In this document: positions 1 to 9,054 of the stretch, in pieces
Numbering within the stretch: the first letter of the stretch is position 1
How the letters are laid out: each line of letters starts with the position of its first letter
Source: Macellibacteroides fermentans
Lineage (GTDB): Bacteria > Bacteroidota > Bacteroidia > Bacteroidales > Tannerellaceae
Direction of reading: 5' to 3'
Assembly (NCBI RefSeq): GCF_013409575.1
Contig: NZ_JACCCY010000002.1
Coordinates: 932,501-996,500, forward strand
DNA length: 64,000 nt
Notes under the pieces: model-generated
The model's database searches: none
What the model was told of the DNA's origin: nothing
Seen by the model: the letters and a program-made list of their open reading frames with translations, nothing else
Made by a program: the position numbers and the translations under genes

Positions 1-157
1 AACTTCTGTATATTTACTTGCATAGGAATCACTCTTTGGTAATGACTATAAACTGAATTGATCAAAAATGAGGGTCTGTGTTTTTTTAGCGAATGATATA
101 GTATAGCAATGGGTAATGCTTAAAAACGAGCTTTGTAATTATATCAATAAAAAGATA

Positions 158-165
158 TACCTTTG
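158..165 (+). promoter_or_regulatory. Bacteroidetes -7 element of the YgiQ gene
   Basis: TACCTTTG fits the Bacteroidetes -7 consensus TAnnTTTG, and a TTTG at 132-135 lies 22 nt upstream as a -33 element. The predicted transcription start is about 169-171. That coincides with the ATG at 170, so the mRNA may be leaderless. Confidence 0.6.
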
Positions 166-169
166 CAGC

Positions 170-1996
170 ATGAATAAATACAGACTGGAAGATTGGTTGC
201 CTACTACTAAAAAAGAAATAGAGGCAAGAGGGTGGGATTACGTGGATGTAATTTTCTTTTCGGGAGATGCCTACGTTGATCATCCTTCTTTTGGCCCGGC
301 TGTAATTGGCCGAACATTGGAAGCCCTGGGGTTGCGAGTTGCTATTGTACCACAACCTAATTGGCGTGATGATTTACGTGATTTTAAGAAGCTGGGAATT
401 CCACGGCTATTTTTTGCAGTTAGTGCTGGTGCTATGGATTCGATGATAAATCATTATACAGCCAACAAACGTTTACGTAGTGACGATGCGTACACTCCTG
501 ATAAAAGAGCTGGAATGAGACCCGATTATCCAAGTATCGTTTATACACAAATATTAAAGAAGTTATATCCTGATATCCCGGTTGTATTGGGTGGCATAGA
601 AGCTTCTTTGCGCCGCCTTACTCATTATGATTATTGGCAAGATAAGCTTAAACCAGGTATATTGATTGAGAGTAGGGCTGATTTACTTATTTATGGAATG
701 GGAGAACAGCCATTAAGATCTCTTGTAAACAAATTAAAAAGAGGTGTTCCATTTTCCGATATAAAGGATATTCCACAGACGGCCTATTTAACTTCGTCGG
801 AGGATGTATCTGCTCATATACTACCTGGAGATATAAATCTCTTTTCTCATGAAGAATGCTTGCTTGACAAACTGAAACAGGCTAAAAACTTCAAACATAT
901 TGAAGAAGAATCCAATAAGATGGAAGCATCCAGGATTATTCAGCGAGTTGGTAATGAATCAATAGTTGTGAATCCTCCTTTTCCTCCAATGACAGAGGCT
1001 GAGTTGGATGCCAGTTTTGATTTGCCATATACAAGACTTCCTCATCCTAAATATAAAGGAAAGACAATCTCTGCATTTGATATGATACAGTTTTCTGTAA
1101 ACTTACACAGAGGTTGTTTTGGAGGTTGTGCCTTTTGTACTATTTCAGCACATCAAGGAAAATTTATTGCTTCCCGAAGTAAAGATTCCATTTTAAAAGA
1201 GATAAAGATTATTACAGGTATGCCCGATTTTAAAGGGTATCTAAGTGATTTAGGCGGTCCTTCGGCTAATATGTACCGAATGAAAGGAAAAGATATATCG
1301 ATATGTAGGAAGTGTAAAAGACCGTCTTGTATTTCTCCTAAAGTGTGTAAAAATCTGAATGCTGATCATACACCAATGCTTGAGTTGTATAAAGAAGTTG
1401 ACAGTATTCCGGGGATAAAGAAATCATTTATTGGAAGTGGAGTTAGATATGATTTGTTATTAAACAGGTATGATGATAATGCGTTGAATGATTCGGCTAA
1501 TAAATATATGAGGGAGCTTATTGCTCATCATGTGTCCGGTCGTTTGAAAGTGGCGCCAGAACATACTTCAGATGAAGTACTAAAACAGATGCGTAAACCT
1601 TCATTTACCCAGTTTGGTCAGTTTAAGAAAATATTCGATCGTATAAATAAGGAAGAGGGATTAAATCAGCAATTGATTCCTTACTTTATTTCAAGTCACC
1701 CGGGATGTACTGAGGCGGATATGGCTGAGTTGGCTGCAATTACAAAAGATCTTCATTTTCATTTGGAACAGGTGCAGGATTTTACGCCGACACCAATGAC
1801 GCTTGCTACTGAAATGTATTACACAGGCTATCATCCCTATACATTGGAGAAGGTTTATACAGCCCATACAAAAGAACAAAAATTAGCGCAAAGGCAATTT
1901 TTCTTCTGGTATGACAAGTCTTATAAAAATCAAATAACCAAGACATTACAACGTTTAGGAAGAAAAGATCTTATTTCCAGACTTTTTGGAAAATAG
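170..1996 (+). CDS. YgiQ family radical SAM protein
   Basis: A 608-aa protein of the YgiQ family (UPF0313), predicted iron-sulfur enzymes with a radical SAM core and no settled substrate. The radical SAM cluster motif CFGGCAFC gives cysteines at about 316, 320 and 323. The N-terminus (YRLEDWLPTTKKE, then GDAYVDHPSFG) is the typical family start, so I chose ATG 170 rather than the in-frame ATG at 116. The 18 extra codons would come from DNA containing the -7 promoter box. A second cysteine group (CRKCKRPSCISPKVC) lies around residues 380-400 and may bind another cluster or a metal. The gene stands alone and converges on ridA across a long palindromic terminator. The family call is firm; the function is unknown. 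Confidence 0.93.
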   Translation: MNKYRLEDWLPTTKKEIEARGWDYVDVIFFSGDAYVDHPSFGPAVIGRTLEALGLRVAIVPQPNWRDDLRDFKKLGIPRLFFAVSAGAMDSMINHYTANKRLRSDDAYTPDKRAGMRPDYPSIVYTQILKKLYPDIPVVLGGIEASLRRLTHYDYWQDKLKPGILIESRADLLIYGMGEQPLRSLVNKLKRGVPFSDIKDIPQTAYLTSSEDVSAHILPGDINLFSHEECLLDKLKQAKNFKHIEEESNKMEASRIIQRVGNESIVVNPPFPPMTEAELDASFDLPYTRLPHPKYKGKTISAFDMIQFSVNLHRGCFGGCAFCTISAHQGKFIASRSKDSILKEIKIITGMPDFKGYLSDLGGPSANMYRMKGKDISICRKCKRPSCISPKVCKNLNADHTPMLELYKEVDSIPGIKKSFIGSGVRYDLLLNRYDDNALNDSANKYMRELIAHHVSGRLKVAPEHTSDEVLKQMRKPSFTQFGQFKKIFDRINKEEGLNQQLIPYFISSHPGCTEADMAELAAITKDLHFHLEQVQDFTPTPMTLATEMYYTGYHPYTLEKVYTAHTKEQKLAQRQFFFWYDKSYKNQITKTLQRLGRKDLISRLFGK

Positions 1997-2030
1997 TGAT
2001 CGCCAGTATACTTTGATGCCATTGTAAACT

Positions 2031-2083
2031 ATCATATACAGATAAGGCTTTCATAAATTATGAAAGCCTTATCTGTATATGAT
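2031..2083. terminator. bidirectional terminator, 53-bp perfect palindrome
   Basis: Two 26-nt arms (2031-2056 and 2058-2083) are exact reverse complements around a single A at 2057. The palindrome sits between the convergent YgiQ and RidA genes, so it probably ends both transcripts. The arms are unusually long and perfect for a terminator. Confidence 0.75.
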
Positions 2084-2092
2084 AGGGAATTA

Positions 2093-2473
2093 TTATTCTT
2101 TTACAGCAATAACCTCAATTTCAACTAATCCGTTTTTGGGTAATGTTTTAACGGCAACAGCTGAACGAGCAGGGAAGGCACCTTCGAATTGAGATGCATA
2201 GACGGTATTCATTGCGGCAAAATCATTCATGTCGGCAAGAAAAACAGTTGTTTTAACCACATCATTCATCGTATAGCCTGCTTCCGTAAGAATAGCATTC
2301 ATATTTTTGAAAGACTGAATAGTCTGTTCGGTTACTCCACCCTCGGCAAAAGCTCCGGTTGAAGGATCAATACCAAGCTGACCAGACATGAATAACATAT
2401 TCCCAACCTGAATTGCCTGGCTGTACGGACCAATTGCAGCAGGAGCGTTAGATGTTGAAATTACTTTTTTCAT
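2093..2473 (-). CDS. ridA: RidA family reactive enamine/imine deaminase
   Basis: 126 aa, the usual length of the RidA/YjgF/UK114 family. These trimeric proteins hydrolyse reactive 2-aminoacrylate and related enamines made by PLP enzymes such as threonine dehydratase. Visible family signatures are the N-terminal ISTSNAPAAIGPYSQA and the C-terminal block FPARSAVAVKTLP, with the substrate-binding arginine at Arg103, followed by the acidic residues Glu118/Glu120. The gene lies 72 bp downstream of rlmB on the same strand and is probably co-transcribed with it. It ends at the palindromic terminator shared with the YgiQ gene. Confidence 0.95.
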   Translation of the reverse strand: MKKVISTSNAPAAIGPYSQAIQVGNMLFMSGQLGIDPSTGAFAEGGVTEQTIQSFKNMNAILTEAGYTMNDVVKTTVFLADMNDFAAMNTVYASQFEGAFPARSAVAVKTLPKNGLVEIEVIAVKE

Positions 2474-2545
2474 ATGAATCTAATTTATATTTGAGGTCTG
2501 AAACCTACTATAGTTAAATATTCAGCAAATTTTAATCGTTAAAAC

Positions 2546-3292
2546 TTAGTGTTTTTCGTTCATTCTTTGTCTAACAACCTCGTAAACAAGAATTGAAGAT
2601 GCTACGGATACATTCAATGAACCAATAGTTCCAAATTGAGGAATCTTTACCATTTGGTCGCACATTCTAAGGTTATCCATAGAAACACCCGTATCTTCAG
2701 CACCCATAACAATGGCTACAGGTCCGTCGTATGTCACAGCCGTATAATTTTCATAAGCTTTTTCGCTGGCAGCATAAACTTTGACTCCTGATTCCTGCAA
2801 GAATTTAATAGCTTGTGTAATGCTTTTTTCTTTACATACCGGAAGTACATGCAGTGCACCAGCTGATGTCTTCATTGCATCTGCATTTACTGTTACACTT
2901 CCTTTAGATGGAATAACAATGGCATCAACACCTGCACATTCACATGTTCTGGCAATAGCACCAAAATTACGTACATCTGTAACGCCATCAAGTAGAACAA
3001 TGAATGGATTCTTACCCTGTTCGTAAAGAAATGGAATGATGTCTTCCAATTTCTGATAACTGATTGCCGGAATAAAGGCAATTACTCCCTGGTGATTTTT
3101 ACGGGTAACACGGTCTAGGCGTTCAGCTGGGACACGTTGCACAGCAATCTCTCTTCCTTTAAGTGCGTCAAACAACTCTTTAGATAGATCGCTTTGTAAA
3201 TCCCTTTTCACAAGGATTTTGTCTATTTCCTTTTCTGCCAGGATTGCTTCTATTACGGCACGGATGCCAAATATCATTTCATTTTCTTTCAT
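2546..3292 (-). CDS. rlmB: TrmH/SpoU family 23S rRNA 2'-O-methyltransferase (RlmB-like)
   Basis: 248 aa from ATG 3292. This start gives MKENEMIFGIRAVIEAI, the normal beginning of RlmB-type proteins; 13 upstream in-frame codons are not conserved-looking. An N-terminal L30e-like substrate-binding domain (about 1-75) precedes the SPOUT domain with motifs NFGAIARTCECAG, IVMGAEDTGV and GTIGSLNVSVASSI, which form the trefoil-knot SAM site. The likely reaction is 2'-O-methylation of a guanosine in 23S rRNA. A -7-like box (TATCTTTG on the minus strand, 3368-3375) lies about 75 bp upstream. First gene of a probable two-gene unit with ridA. The exact rRNA target cannot be proven from sequence. Confidence 0.88.
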   Translation of the reverse strand: MKENEMIFGIRAVIEAILAEKEIDKILVKRDLQSDLSKELFDALKGREIAVQRVPAERLDRVTRKNHQGVIAFIPAISYQKLEDIIPFLYEQGKNPFIVLLDGVTDVRNFGAIARTCECAGVDAIVIPSKGSVTVNADAMKTSAGALHVLPVCKEKSITQAIKFLQESGVKVYAASEKAYENYTAVTYDGPVAIVMGAEDTGVSMDNLRMCDQMVKIPQFGTIGSLNVSVASSILVYEVVRQRMNEKH

Positions 3293-3508
3293 CTGATTTG
3301 CGTAAAATAAAAGGTCGACAATTAATATCAACCTTGAATGTAATTGTTTATGTTGTCTGATTGACTACAAAGATAGCTCATTTCGATTTACATGATACCA
3401 TGAATCATGAAAAATCTGGTTAACTGACCTTTAATAGTAAGTAAACCTTTTATCTTTAAGGTTTGTTTTGTTGGTATTGAATATATAAAGGAGTTAAATA
3501 AAAAGAAA

Positions 3509-4360
3509 ATGCAAATATTGGAGGTTGCTGAAGGTGTAATTTTATCTAGACCGGATAGCTTTAATATGAATCAGATTATTACTTCCGGACAATGTTTCCG
3601 TTGGGATGAAATTAAGACGAATGTTTGGAAGGGGGTTGCTTTCGATACATTGTTGGAAATAGAACTTCTGGATGATAATTCTTATTTATTTAAATGTACA
3701 AAGGAGACCTTTTATTCACTTTGGTATGATTATTTTGACTTTGAACGAGATTATGAACAAATAAAAAGGAGTGTTTCAGGAGATAGTTTTCTTGAGAAGG
3801 CAGTTGTCGTTGGAGATGGAATACGTATTCTTCGTCAGGATCCTTTTGAAATGCTTATTACATTTATAATTTCGCAATGCAGTAATATTCCTAAGATAAA
3901 AACAAATGTAAATATCTTATGTCAAAAATTAGGAGCTTATGTCGAGGATAAACATGGAAAAGATGGATATTATCTTTTCCCCACTCCAAAGGCCCTGGCC
4001 GAAAATCCGGAATTGATTGCTTCTTGCGGTGTAGGATATCGTGATAAATACATTGTTAATGCAGCACGCAAAGTGCTGACAGGCGAATTGAATCTTGACC
4101 ATTTACGAACGGTTAGCAGAGAAGAGGCCTTTGATGCATTGATATCTTTATATGGGGTGGGGCGGAAAGTTGCCAATTGTGTGTTGTTGTTCGGGTTGCA
4201 ACATCTTGACGGCTTTCCCATTGATTTATGGATAAAGAAAGTGCTCGATAAACATTATCAAGGTCTGTTCGATACATCCAGATACAATGGTTATAGAGGC
4301 GTAATTCAACAATATATGTTCTACTATGGCCGTACATTGGGAGCTTCTTATTTTGAGTAA
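3509..4360 (+). CDS. OGG1-like 8-oxoguanine DNA glycosylase/AP lyase
   Basis: 283 aa with the layout of eukaryotic-type OGG1: an N-terminal beta domain (about 1-110, including QIITSGQCFRW) and a C-terminal HhH-GPD domain. The helix-hairpin-helix GVGRKVANC carries the Schiff-base lysine at Lys220, and the catalytic aspartate is Asp239 in FPIDLWI. The Lys-Asp spacing of 19 residues equals that of human OGG1 (249/268). Predicted to remove 8-oxoguanine from DNA and nick the abasic site. It lies alone, divergent from rlmB and upstream of a small basic-protein gene that has its own promoter. Confidence 0.9.
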   Translation: MQILEVAEGVILSRPDSFNMNQIITSGQCFRWDEIKTNVWKGVAFDTLLEIELLDDNSYLFKCTKETFYSLWYDYFDFERDYEQIKRSVSGDSFLEKAVVVGDGIRILRQDPFEMLITFIISQCSNIPKIKTNVNILCQKLGAYVEDKHGKDGYYLFPTPKALAENPELIASCGVGYRDKYIVNAARKVLTGELNLDHLRTVSREEAFDALISLYGVGRKVANCVLLFGLQHLDGFPIDLWIKKVLDKHYQGLFDTSRYNGYRGVIQQYMFYYGRTLGASYFE

Positions 4361-4370
4361 ATAAGTAGAT

Positions 4371-4402
4371 TTTGGCAAGTTGCTCATTTTTGTTTACCTT
4401 TG
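4371..4402 (+). promoter_or_regulatory. consensus Bacteroidetes promoter for the 67-aa protein gene
   Basis: TTTG at 4371-4374, a 20-nt spacer and TACCTTTG at 4395-4402 match the TTTG/N19-21/TAnnTTTG promoter well. The start of transcription is expected near 4407, about 22 nt before the ATG at 4429. Confidence 0.7.
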
Positions 4403-4428
4403 TACAATAATTAATAACACCCAAATTT

Positions 4429-4632
4429 ATGGATGTAGAAAAACTTTTATCTGAAGGCATTGTTTTTAAAGGAGCTAAAAATCCGGTTAATCCCGATGAA
4501 GTTCGAAAAATAAAAACCAAAGCTAAGAAATCGACGTATGTTAAAGGAACTCACGGATCGGATTCTGCAAAGATGAAGGCCGAAATAAAAAGGCGTAAAG
4601 CTGCCAGATCCAGTCAGAAGAAAAGAGGTTGA
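4429..4632 (+). CDS. small basic protein, unknown function
   Basis: 67 aa, strongly basic (Lys/Arg-rich second half ending in KRRKAARSSQKKRG). No signal peptide or membrane segment is visible. It has its own near-perfect promoter 30 bp upstream, which supports it as a real gene. The basic tail suggests nucleic-acid or ribosome association, but this is inference. The gene ends 19 bp before the left end of the IS1182-type element, whose end can form a hairpin followed by a T-rich stretch and may act as its terminator. Confidence 0.7.
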   Translation: MDVEKLLSEGIVFKGAKNPVNPDEVRKIKTKAKKSTYVKGTHGSDSAKMKAEIKRRKAARSSQKKRG

Positions 4633-4650
4633 TTTTATTAAAAAGTATAA

Positions 4651-6500
4651 AAAAGAGGGTGTGTCAAAACAAAGTAATTGGCACATCCTCTTTCTTTTTT
4701 GTTTCGTTTTTCAAAAAAGCTTCAAGCCGCCCATTTTGGATTGATTTTTCTTTCGATTCGATTTTGATCGCTTATCACCTCATAAAACGCTGTTTTCAGA
4801 GTAATTTTCCTGTTATAAAAGCCCTTTGATATCCCTTTAGCTGCTTTTGCACACATCTTTTTTATGTTGAAGGCTATGGCAAAGAAGGCAAAGTCCATGG
4901 TGACTTTGTCGAGTCCGAAGTGACGGAATCGACGGTATGCCATATTGTATTTCATTTGTCCGAAAACGGCTTCTGGTTCTATAGGTCGTTTGGATCGGTG
5001 TTCAAGTCCCTCATCCGAGATCAGCTTCTCACGGGCTTTGCGTTTATATTCCACGAGTCTGCGGTTAACTTCGATGGAGCGATTCCCCTTGGCTTTGAAG
5101 CATCCGGTCCGAAGAGGGCATCCTTCGCATCTTGCTGCCCTGTAGCGATGTGATTCGGTAATATATCCGCTAGCTGTCCTTCCATGAGTCTTACCCACAA
5201 AGGTCATATGCTGCCCCATGGGGCAAACATAGTAATCATCTTTGGCATTATAATATAAATTATCCACCAGAAAAGGATTATTCTTAAACGAACGCTTCTG
5301 CTCTTTGTGGAACCAGTTGTATTTTACAAAAGACTCTATATCATGTTCTTCCATAAAACGATAATTCTCCTCCGATCCATAACCGGAGTCGGCAACGGCT
5401 TTGCCGGGAAGCCGGTTGTAACGTCCGGAAAACGAGCTAAGGAAAGGTATAAGGGTTAATGTGTCTGTAGGGTTGGGGAACAGGGAAAAGTCGGTGATGA
5501 ATTGGTTCTCTGTCCCGATTTGTAAGTTGTAGCCGGGTTTGGTCTGGCCGTTGTTCATCGCATCCTCTTTCATGCGCATAAAGGTGGCTGAAGGATCACT
5601 TTTGGAATAAGAATTACGATCCCCGAGTGTTTGCAGATGCTGGTCATATTCGGCAAGCTTATCGCCGTGCTTCTCTAACTCTTTTATCTCTTTCTCCCTT
5701 GCCCGACGGGCTTTCTTTTCTTCCCTGGTCCTGGCTGCGGGTTGCTCTGCCAGCGCCTCCTTCAACTCCCGGGCAAGATCGGAGATGGCTGCCGGAGTAA
5801 ACGCCACGGATTGATTCTCTGCTGCTTTATCCTGGGCGATCGTTTCATCAATCTGTTCAAGCAGGATTCTTATTTTATCGAGAAGTTTGTCCCGGTTCTT
5901 CTCCACGCTTTTGCGCCAGACAAAGGTATATTTGTTGGCTTTGGATTCAATCTTTGTCCCATCAATGTATTCCACATCCAGACTCACATAGCCTTTACCG
6001 GCAAGAAGAAGCACTAGTTGGGTGAAAATCTGGTTAATCTCATGCTTTACCCGATTACGAAAACGGTTGATTGTAATAAAGTCTGGTTTTTCATACCCGG
6101 CAAGCCAGATATAATGGATGTCGCGAAGAAGCAGCTTCTCAATCTTGCGACAGGAATAAACGTTGTTCATGTAGGCGTAGATAATCACCTTGAGCATCAT
6201 CTGTGGATGATAGGGACTACGACCATATTCTTTATAAAGAGCCTTAATATTATTAAGGTCAAGATTGTCAACCAGGGCATTGACTACCCGGACAGGGTCA
6301 TCTTCAGCAATATCTTCATCAATCCGGCTCGGAAAAAGAAGCGTTTGGTTGGATATATACGGGCGAAAATGTAACTTTGTCATATGAATTTTGAAAACCT
6401 AAAGTTACAAAAACTCTAGGAAATAGCAAAGGCCGAGCTTGGGAAAGTTCGACCTTTGTGCATAAAACGAGGGTGTGCCTATTTTGACACACCCCCTTTT
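4651..6500. mobile_element. IS1182-type insertion sequence
   Basis: The ends are 19-bp inverted repeats, AAAAGAGGGTGTGTCAAAA at 4651-4669 and its complement with one mismatch at 6482-6500. They flank one transposase gene. Exact outer limits are uncertain because both ends run into A/T tracts, and I could not identify a target duplication. Each end also folds into a hairpin (about 4655-4690 and 6469-6496) followed by T-rich sequence. The element lies between the 67-aa protein gene and galK without breaking either. Confidence 0.8.
4722..6383 (-). CDS. IS1182 family transposase
   Basis: 553 aa, intact. The N-terminal domain (MTKLHFRPYISNQTLLFPSRIDEDI, then HPQMMLKVIIYAYMNNVYSCRKIEK) is characteristic of IS1182/DUF772 transposases. 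The DDE catalytic residues are probably the Asp in YIDGTKIES, the Asp in AVADSGYGSEENY and the Glu in RPIEPEAVFGQMKYN. A linker rich in Glu/Lys/Arg at about 215-255 may be coiled coil. A four-cysteine block (CPMGQ ... CEGCPLRTGC) lies in the C-terminal half, as in other family members. No frameshift is visible, so the element may be active. Confidence 0.92.
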   Translation of the reverse strand: MTKLHFRPYISNQTLLFPSRIDEDIAEDDPVRVVNALVDNLDLNNIKALYKEYGRSPYHPQMMLKVIIYAYMNNVYSCRKIEKLLLRDIHYIWLAGYEKPDFITINRFRNRVKHEINQIFTQLVLLLAGKGYVSLDVEYIDGTKIESKANKYTFVWRKSVEKNRDKLLDKIRILLEQIDETIAQDKAAENQSVAFTPAAISDLARELKEALAEQPAARTREEKKARRAREKEIKELEKHGDKLAEYDQHLQTLGDRNSYSKSDPSATFMRMKEDAMNNGQTKPGYNLQIGTENQFITDFSLFPNPTDTLTLIPFLSSFSGRYNRLPGKAVADSGYGSEENYRFMEEHDIESFVKYNWFHKEQKRSFKNNPFLVDNLYYNAKDDYYVCPMGQHMTFVGKTHGRTASGYITESHRYRAARCEGCPLRTGCFKAKGNRSIEVNRRLVEYKRKAREKLISDEGLEHRSKRPIEPEAVFGQMKYNMAYRRFRHFGLDKVTMDFAFFAIAFNIKKMCAKAAKGISKGFYNRKITLKTAFYEVISDQNRIERKINPKWAA

Positions 6501-6516
6501 AATTTATGAAATTTGA

Positions 6517-7671
6517 TTAGGCAAGTTTTCTTGCACCATCGCTTATTACAACTTCATATAGTTTTGGTTCGTGACCAAACTTCTCTTTGTACGAAGCAAA
6601 GGCCTCTTTAATGAATGCATCATGCAATTCGTCTTTAACAAGGTTGATAGTACAACCGCCAAAGCCTCCACCCATTACGCGAGAGCCTGTAACGCCACAT
6701 TTTTTAGCGATATCATTCAGATAGTCGAGTTCTTCACAGCTTACTTCGTAAAGTTTACTCATCCCATGATGTGTTTCATACATTTTCTGACCTACAGTTT
6801 CGTAATCACCACGCTCAAGAGCATCACAAACATCAAGTACACGTTGAACTTCTTCAATTACATATTCAGCACGCATGTAATCCTCTGCCGAAATCTGATC
6901 CTTCACCTCCTTAAGCATGTCCATAGTTGCATCACGCAAGAACTCAACTTCAGGATGGTTGTTATTACGGATTGCTGCTGCAGCAGTTTCGCATGACTGA
7001 CGACGTTTGTTGTAAGCAGAAGAGGCTAATTCGTGTTTTACTACAGAGTCAAGTAAAACCAATTTATAACCTACCGGTTTGAATGGGAAGTATTTGTATT
7101 CCAAAGAACGGCAATCCAGACGGATTAAACTTCCTTCTTTACCAAAAACAGATGCAAACTGGTCCATAATACCACAATTAACACCACAATAGTTGTGTTC
7201 TGTTGCCTGACCTATTTTAGCAAGTTCAAACTTGTCAATACCAAGATTAAACATATCGTTTAATGCAAAGGCAAACGTACTTTCCAATGCAGCGGATGAA
7301 GACATGCCGGCACCCAGAGGAACATCACCTGCAAAAGCAGTATCAAATCCTTGAATTTTACCACCACGTTTGATAATTTCACGACATACACCGAAAATAT
7401 ATCTTGCCCAACTTGCTTTTGGAGCATCTTCTTCGTTTAAACCAAACTCAACATAGTCTTTTAAGTCGATCGAATAGGCCCGAACTTTATCTGTTCCGTT
7501 TACCTTGATTTCGGCAACCATTCCTTTATCAATGGCTCCTGGAAAAACAAACCCTCCGTTGTAATCAGTATGTTCTCCAATCAGGTTAATACGACCTGGA
7601 GAAGCATAAACTGATCCGACTTCATCATTGAAGTGCTTTTTAAAACGACTTCTTACGTGTTCAATATCCAT
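6517..7671 (-). CDS. galK: galactokinase
   Basis: 384 aa, full length for the GHMP-kinase galactokinases. It phosphorylates alpha-D-galactose to galactose-1-phosphate in the Leloir pathway in the cytoplasm. The galactokinase signature GRINLIGEHTDYNGG is at residues 27-40, the ATP-binding motif GDVPLGAGMSSSAALE follows at about 115-130, and the third GHMP motif VMGGGFGGCTINLV is near the C-terminus. It is the last gene of the leftward unit galM - transporter - galK (49 bp behind the transporter). galT and galE are not in this window. Confidence 0.97.
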   Translation of the reverse strand: MDIEHVRSRFKKHFNDEVGSVYASPGRINLIGEHTDYNGGFVFPGAIDKGMVAEIKVNGTDKVRAYSIDLKDYVEFGLNEEDAPKASWARYIFGVCREIIKRGGKIQGFDTAFAGDVPLGAGMSSSAALESTFAFALNDMFNLGIDKFELAKIGQATEHNYCGVNCGIMDQFASVFGKEGSLIRLDCRSLEYKYFPFKPVGYKLVLLDSVVKHELASSAYNKRRQSCETAAAAIRNNNHPEVEFLRDATMDMLKEVKDQISAEDYMRAEYVIEEVQRVLDVCDALERGDYETVGQKMYETHHGMSKLYEVSCEELDYLNDIAKKCGVTGSRVMGGGFGGCTINLVKDELHDAFIKEAFASYKEKFGHEPKLYEVVISDGARKLA

Positions 7672-7720
7672 CTTAATACAAGTTTATTATATACAATATC
7701 CTTACAATAAGCCTTACGGA

Positions 7721-9004
7721 TTATTCTACAGGAATGTCTTTGTTAACATTTTTAGAACCGATAAGAGCATAGTAAAGAAGATATGCCATACCTAAGAAGA
7801 TTACCCAGAAGCTAGCCAAATAGCTTGTTGCATCTGCTACAGCTCCCTGAATCAAAGGTAAGATACCTCCACCACAAACTAATACCATGAAGATACCAGA
7901 TGCTGTAGCTGTATATTTACCAAGTCCTTCTACTGCAAGGTTGAAGATACCACCCCACATTACAGAAGTACAAAGACCACATAATACAAGGAACATTACA
8001 CCGATGGGCACTTCAGCTAAACCAAATGAAATATCTGATTGGAATACAGGCATGAATACTTTTGTTTCAAGAGGTCCAAAGATTCCAAGTAATACGAAAA
8101 TAAGACCAACTGTAGATGCTGCAGCCAACATTGCTTTACTTGAAACTTTTGCAGCAAGGCTGGCACCAGCAACACGGCCAATCAACATAAGGAACCAATA
8201 TGTTCCGGCAATAGTACCTGCAATAGTTGTTTCGATACCTAAACCACCATTTTCAGGACTTGCAGTCATCAATAAGTTCAGGATGTTAGGAATACCTACT
8301 TCAACACCAACATAAACGAAAATAGCAGCAGCACCTAATACAAAGTGACGGAAAGAAAGGGCACTGTGAGAATCTTTTGTTTTAGCTTTGTCTTTAACCA
8401 TGTGAGGTTCCGGAATGCTAACAAAATACAATACGATAAATGCCAGAGCAAAAATACCTAAAGCAAGGAATAATGCAGGATTGGCATCTTTAATTGTAGG
8501 TTGTGCAGCATTACCAATCAGGTAACCACCAAGTACAGGAACAATTGTTGCTCCGAAAGAGTTTACAGAACCAGCAACCTGAATTAACTGATTTCCTTTG
8601 TTACCACCACCACCAAGAGTGTTCAACATAGGGTTAACAACTGTATTCAACATACACATTGAGAAGCCTGAAACAAATGCACCAATCAAATATACAGTAA
8701 AGCTTTCTGCAAAACCTGAAAGAAACTGAATACCTACACCAGTGAATCCTACAATAATAGCTAATAAAGCTGTTTTTTTATAACCAATTTTTTCTAATAA
8801 TAATCCTGCCGGAATACCCATAAACGCATAAGCGATAAAGTTAGCGGCATTACCCAACTGAGACATAAAGCTTGATGCTTCAAACTGACTCTTAACAATC
8901 AGGGCCATCGGGTTCTGAAGTCCTGTAACAAAGGAAATCATGAAGAATAGAGCAATCATCATTGCGATTGGCAATGCATAATTTTTTTTCTGCGTAGTAT
9001 TCAT
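7721..9004 (-). CDS. MFS glucose/galactose-type sugar transporter
   Basis: 427 aa with about 12 hydrophobic segments, of the FucP/GluP branch of the major facilitator superfamily. These proteins are sugar:H+ symporters for fucose, glucose or galactose in the inner membrane. The N-terminal pattern (FFMISFVTGLQNPMALIVKSQFEASSFMSQLGNAANFIAYA is the first and second helix region) and GIPAGLLLEKIGYKKT are typical of this branch. Being placed between galM and galK, galactose (perhaps also glucose) is the most likely substrate, which is inference from context. Confidence 0.9.
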   Translation of the reverse strand: MNTTQKKNYALPIAMMIALFFMISFVTGLQNPMALIVKSQFEASSFMSQLGNAANFIAYAFMGIPAGLLLEKIGYKKTALLAIIVGFTGVGIQFLSGFAESFTVYLIGAFVSGFSMCMLNTVVNPMLNTLGGGGNKGNQLIQVAGSVNSFGATIVPVLGGYLIGNAAQPTIKDANPALFLALGIFALAFIVLYFVSIPEPHMVKDKAKTKDSHSALSFRHFVLGAAAIFVYVGVEVGIPNILNLLMTASPENGGLGIETTIAGTIAGTYWFLMLIGRVAGASLAAKVSSKAMLAAASTVGLIFVLLGIFGPLETKVFMPVFQSDISFGLAEVPIGVMFLVLCGLCTSVMWGGIFNLAVEGLGKYTATASGIFMVLVCGGGILPLIQGAVADATSYLASFWVIFLGMAYLLYYALIGSKNVNKDIPVE

Positions 9005-9054
9005 TTCTTTTTTAATTAAATAAATTAGTTAGATAGTTTATAATTTGAAATTTT

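Noticed and set aside
170-1996. YgiQ protein as an anaerobic sulfatase maturase for the PUL sulfatase
   Set aside because: It is a radical SAM protein but has the YgiQ (UPF0313) sequence pattern, not that of anSME.
4641-6510. Target-site duplication of the IS1182-type element
   Set aside because: The flanks are A/T-rich and no convincing direct repeat could be fixed.
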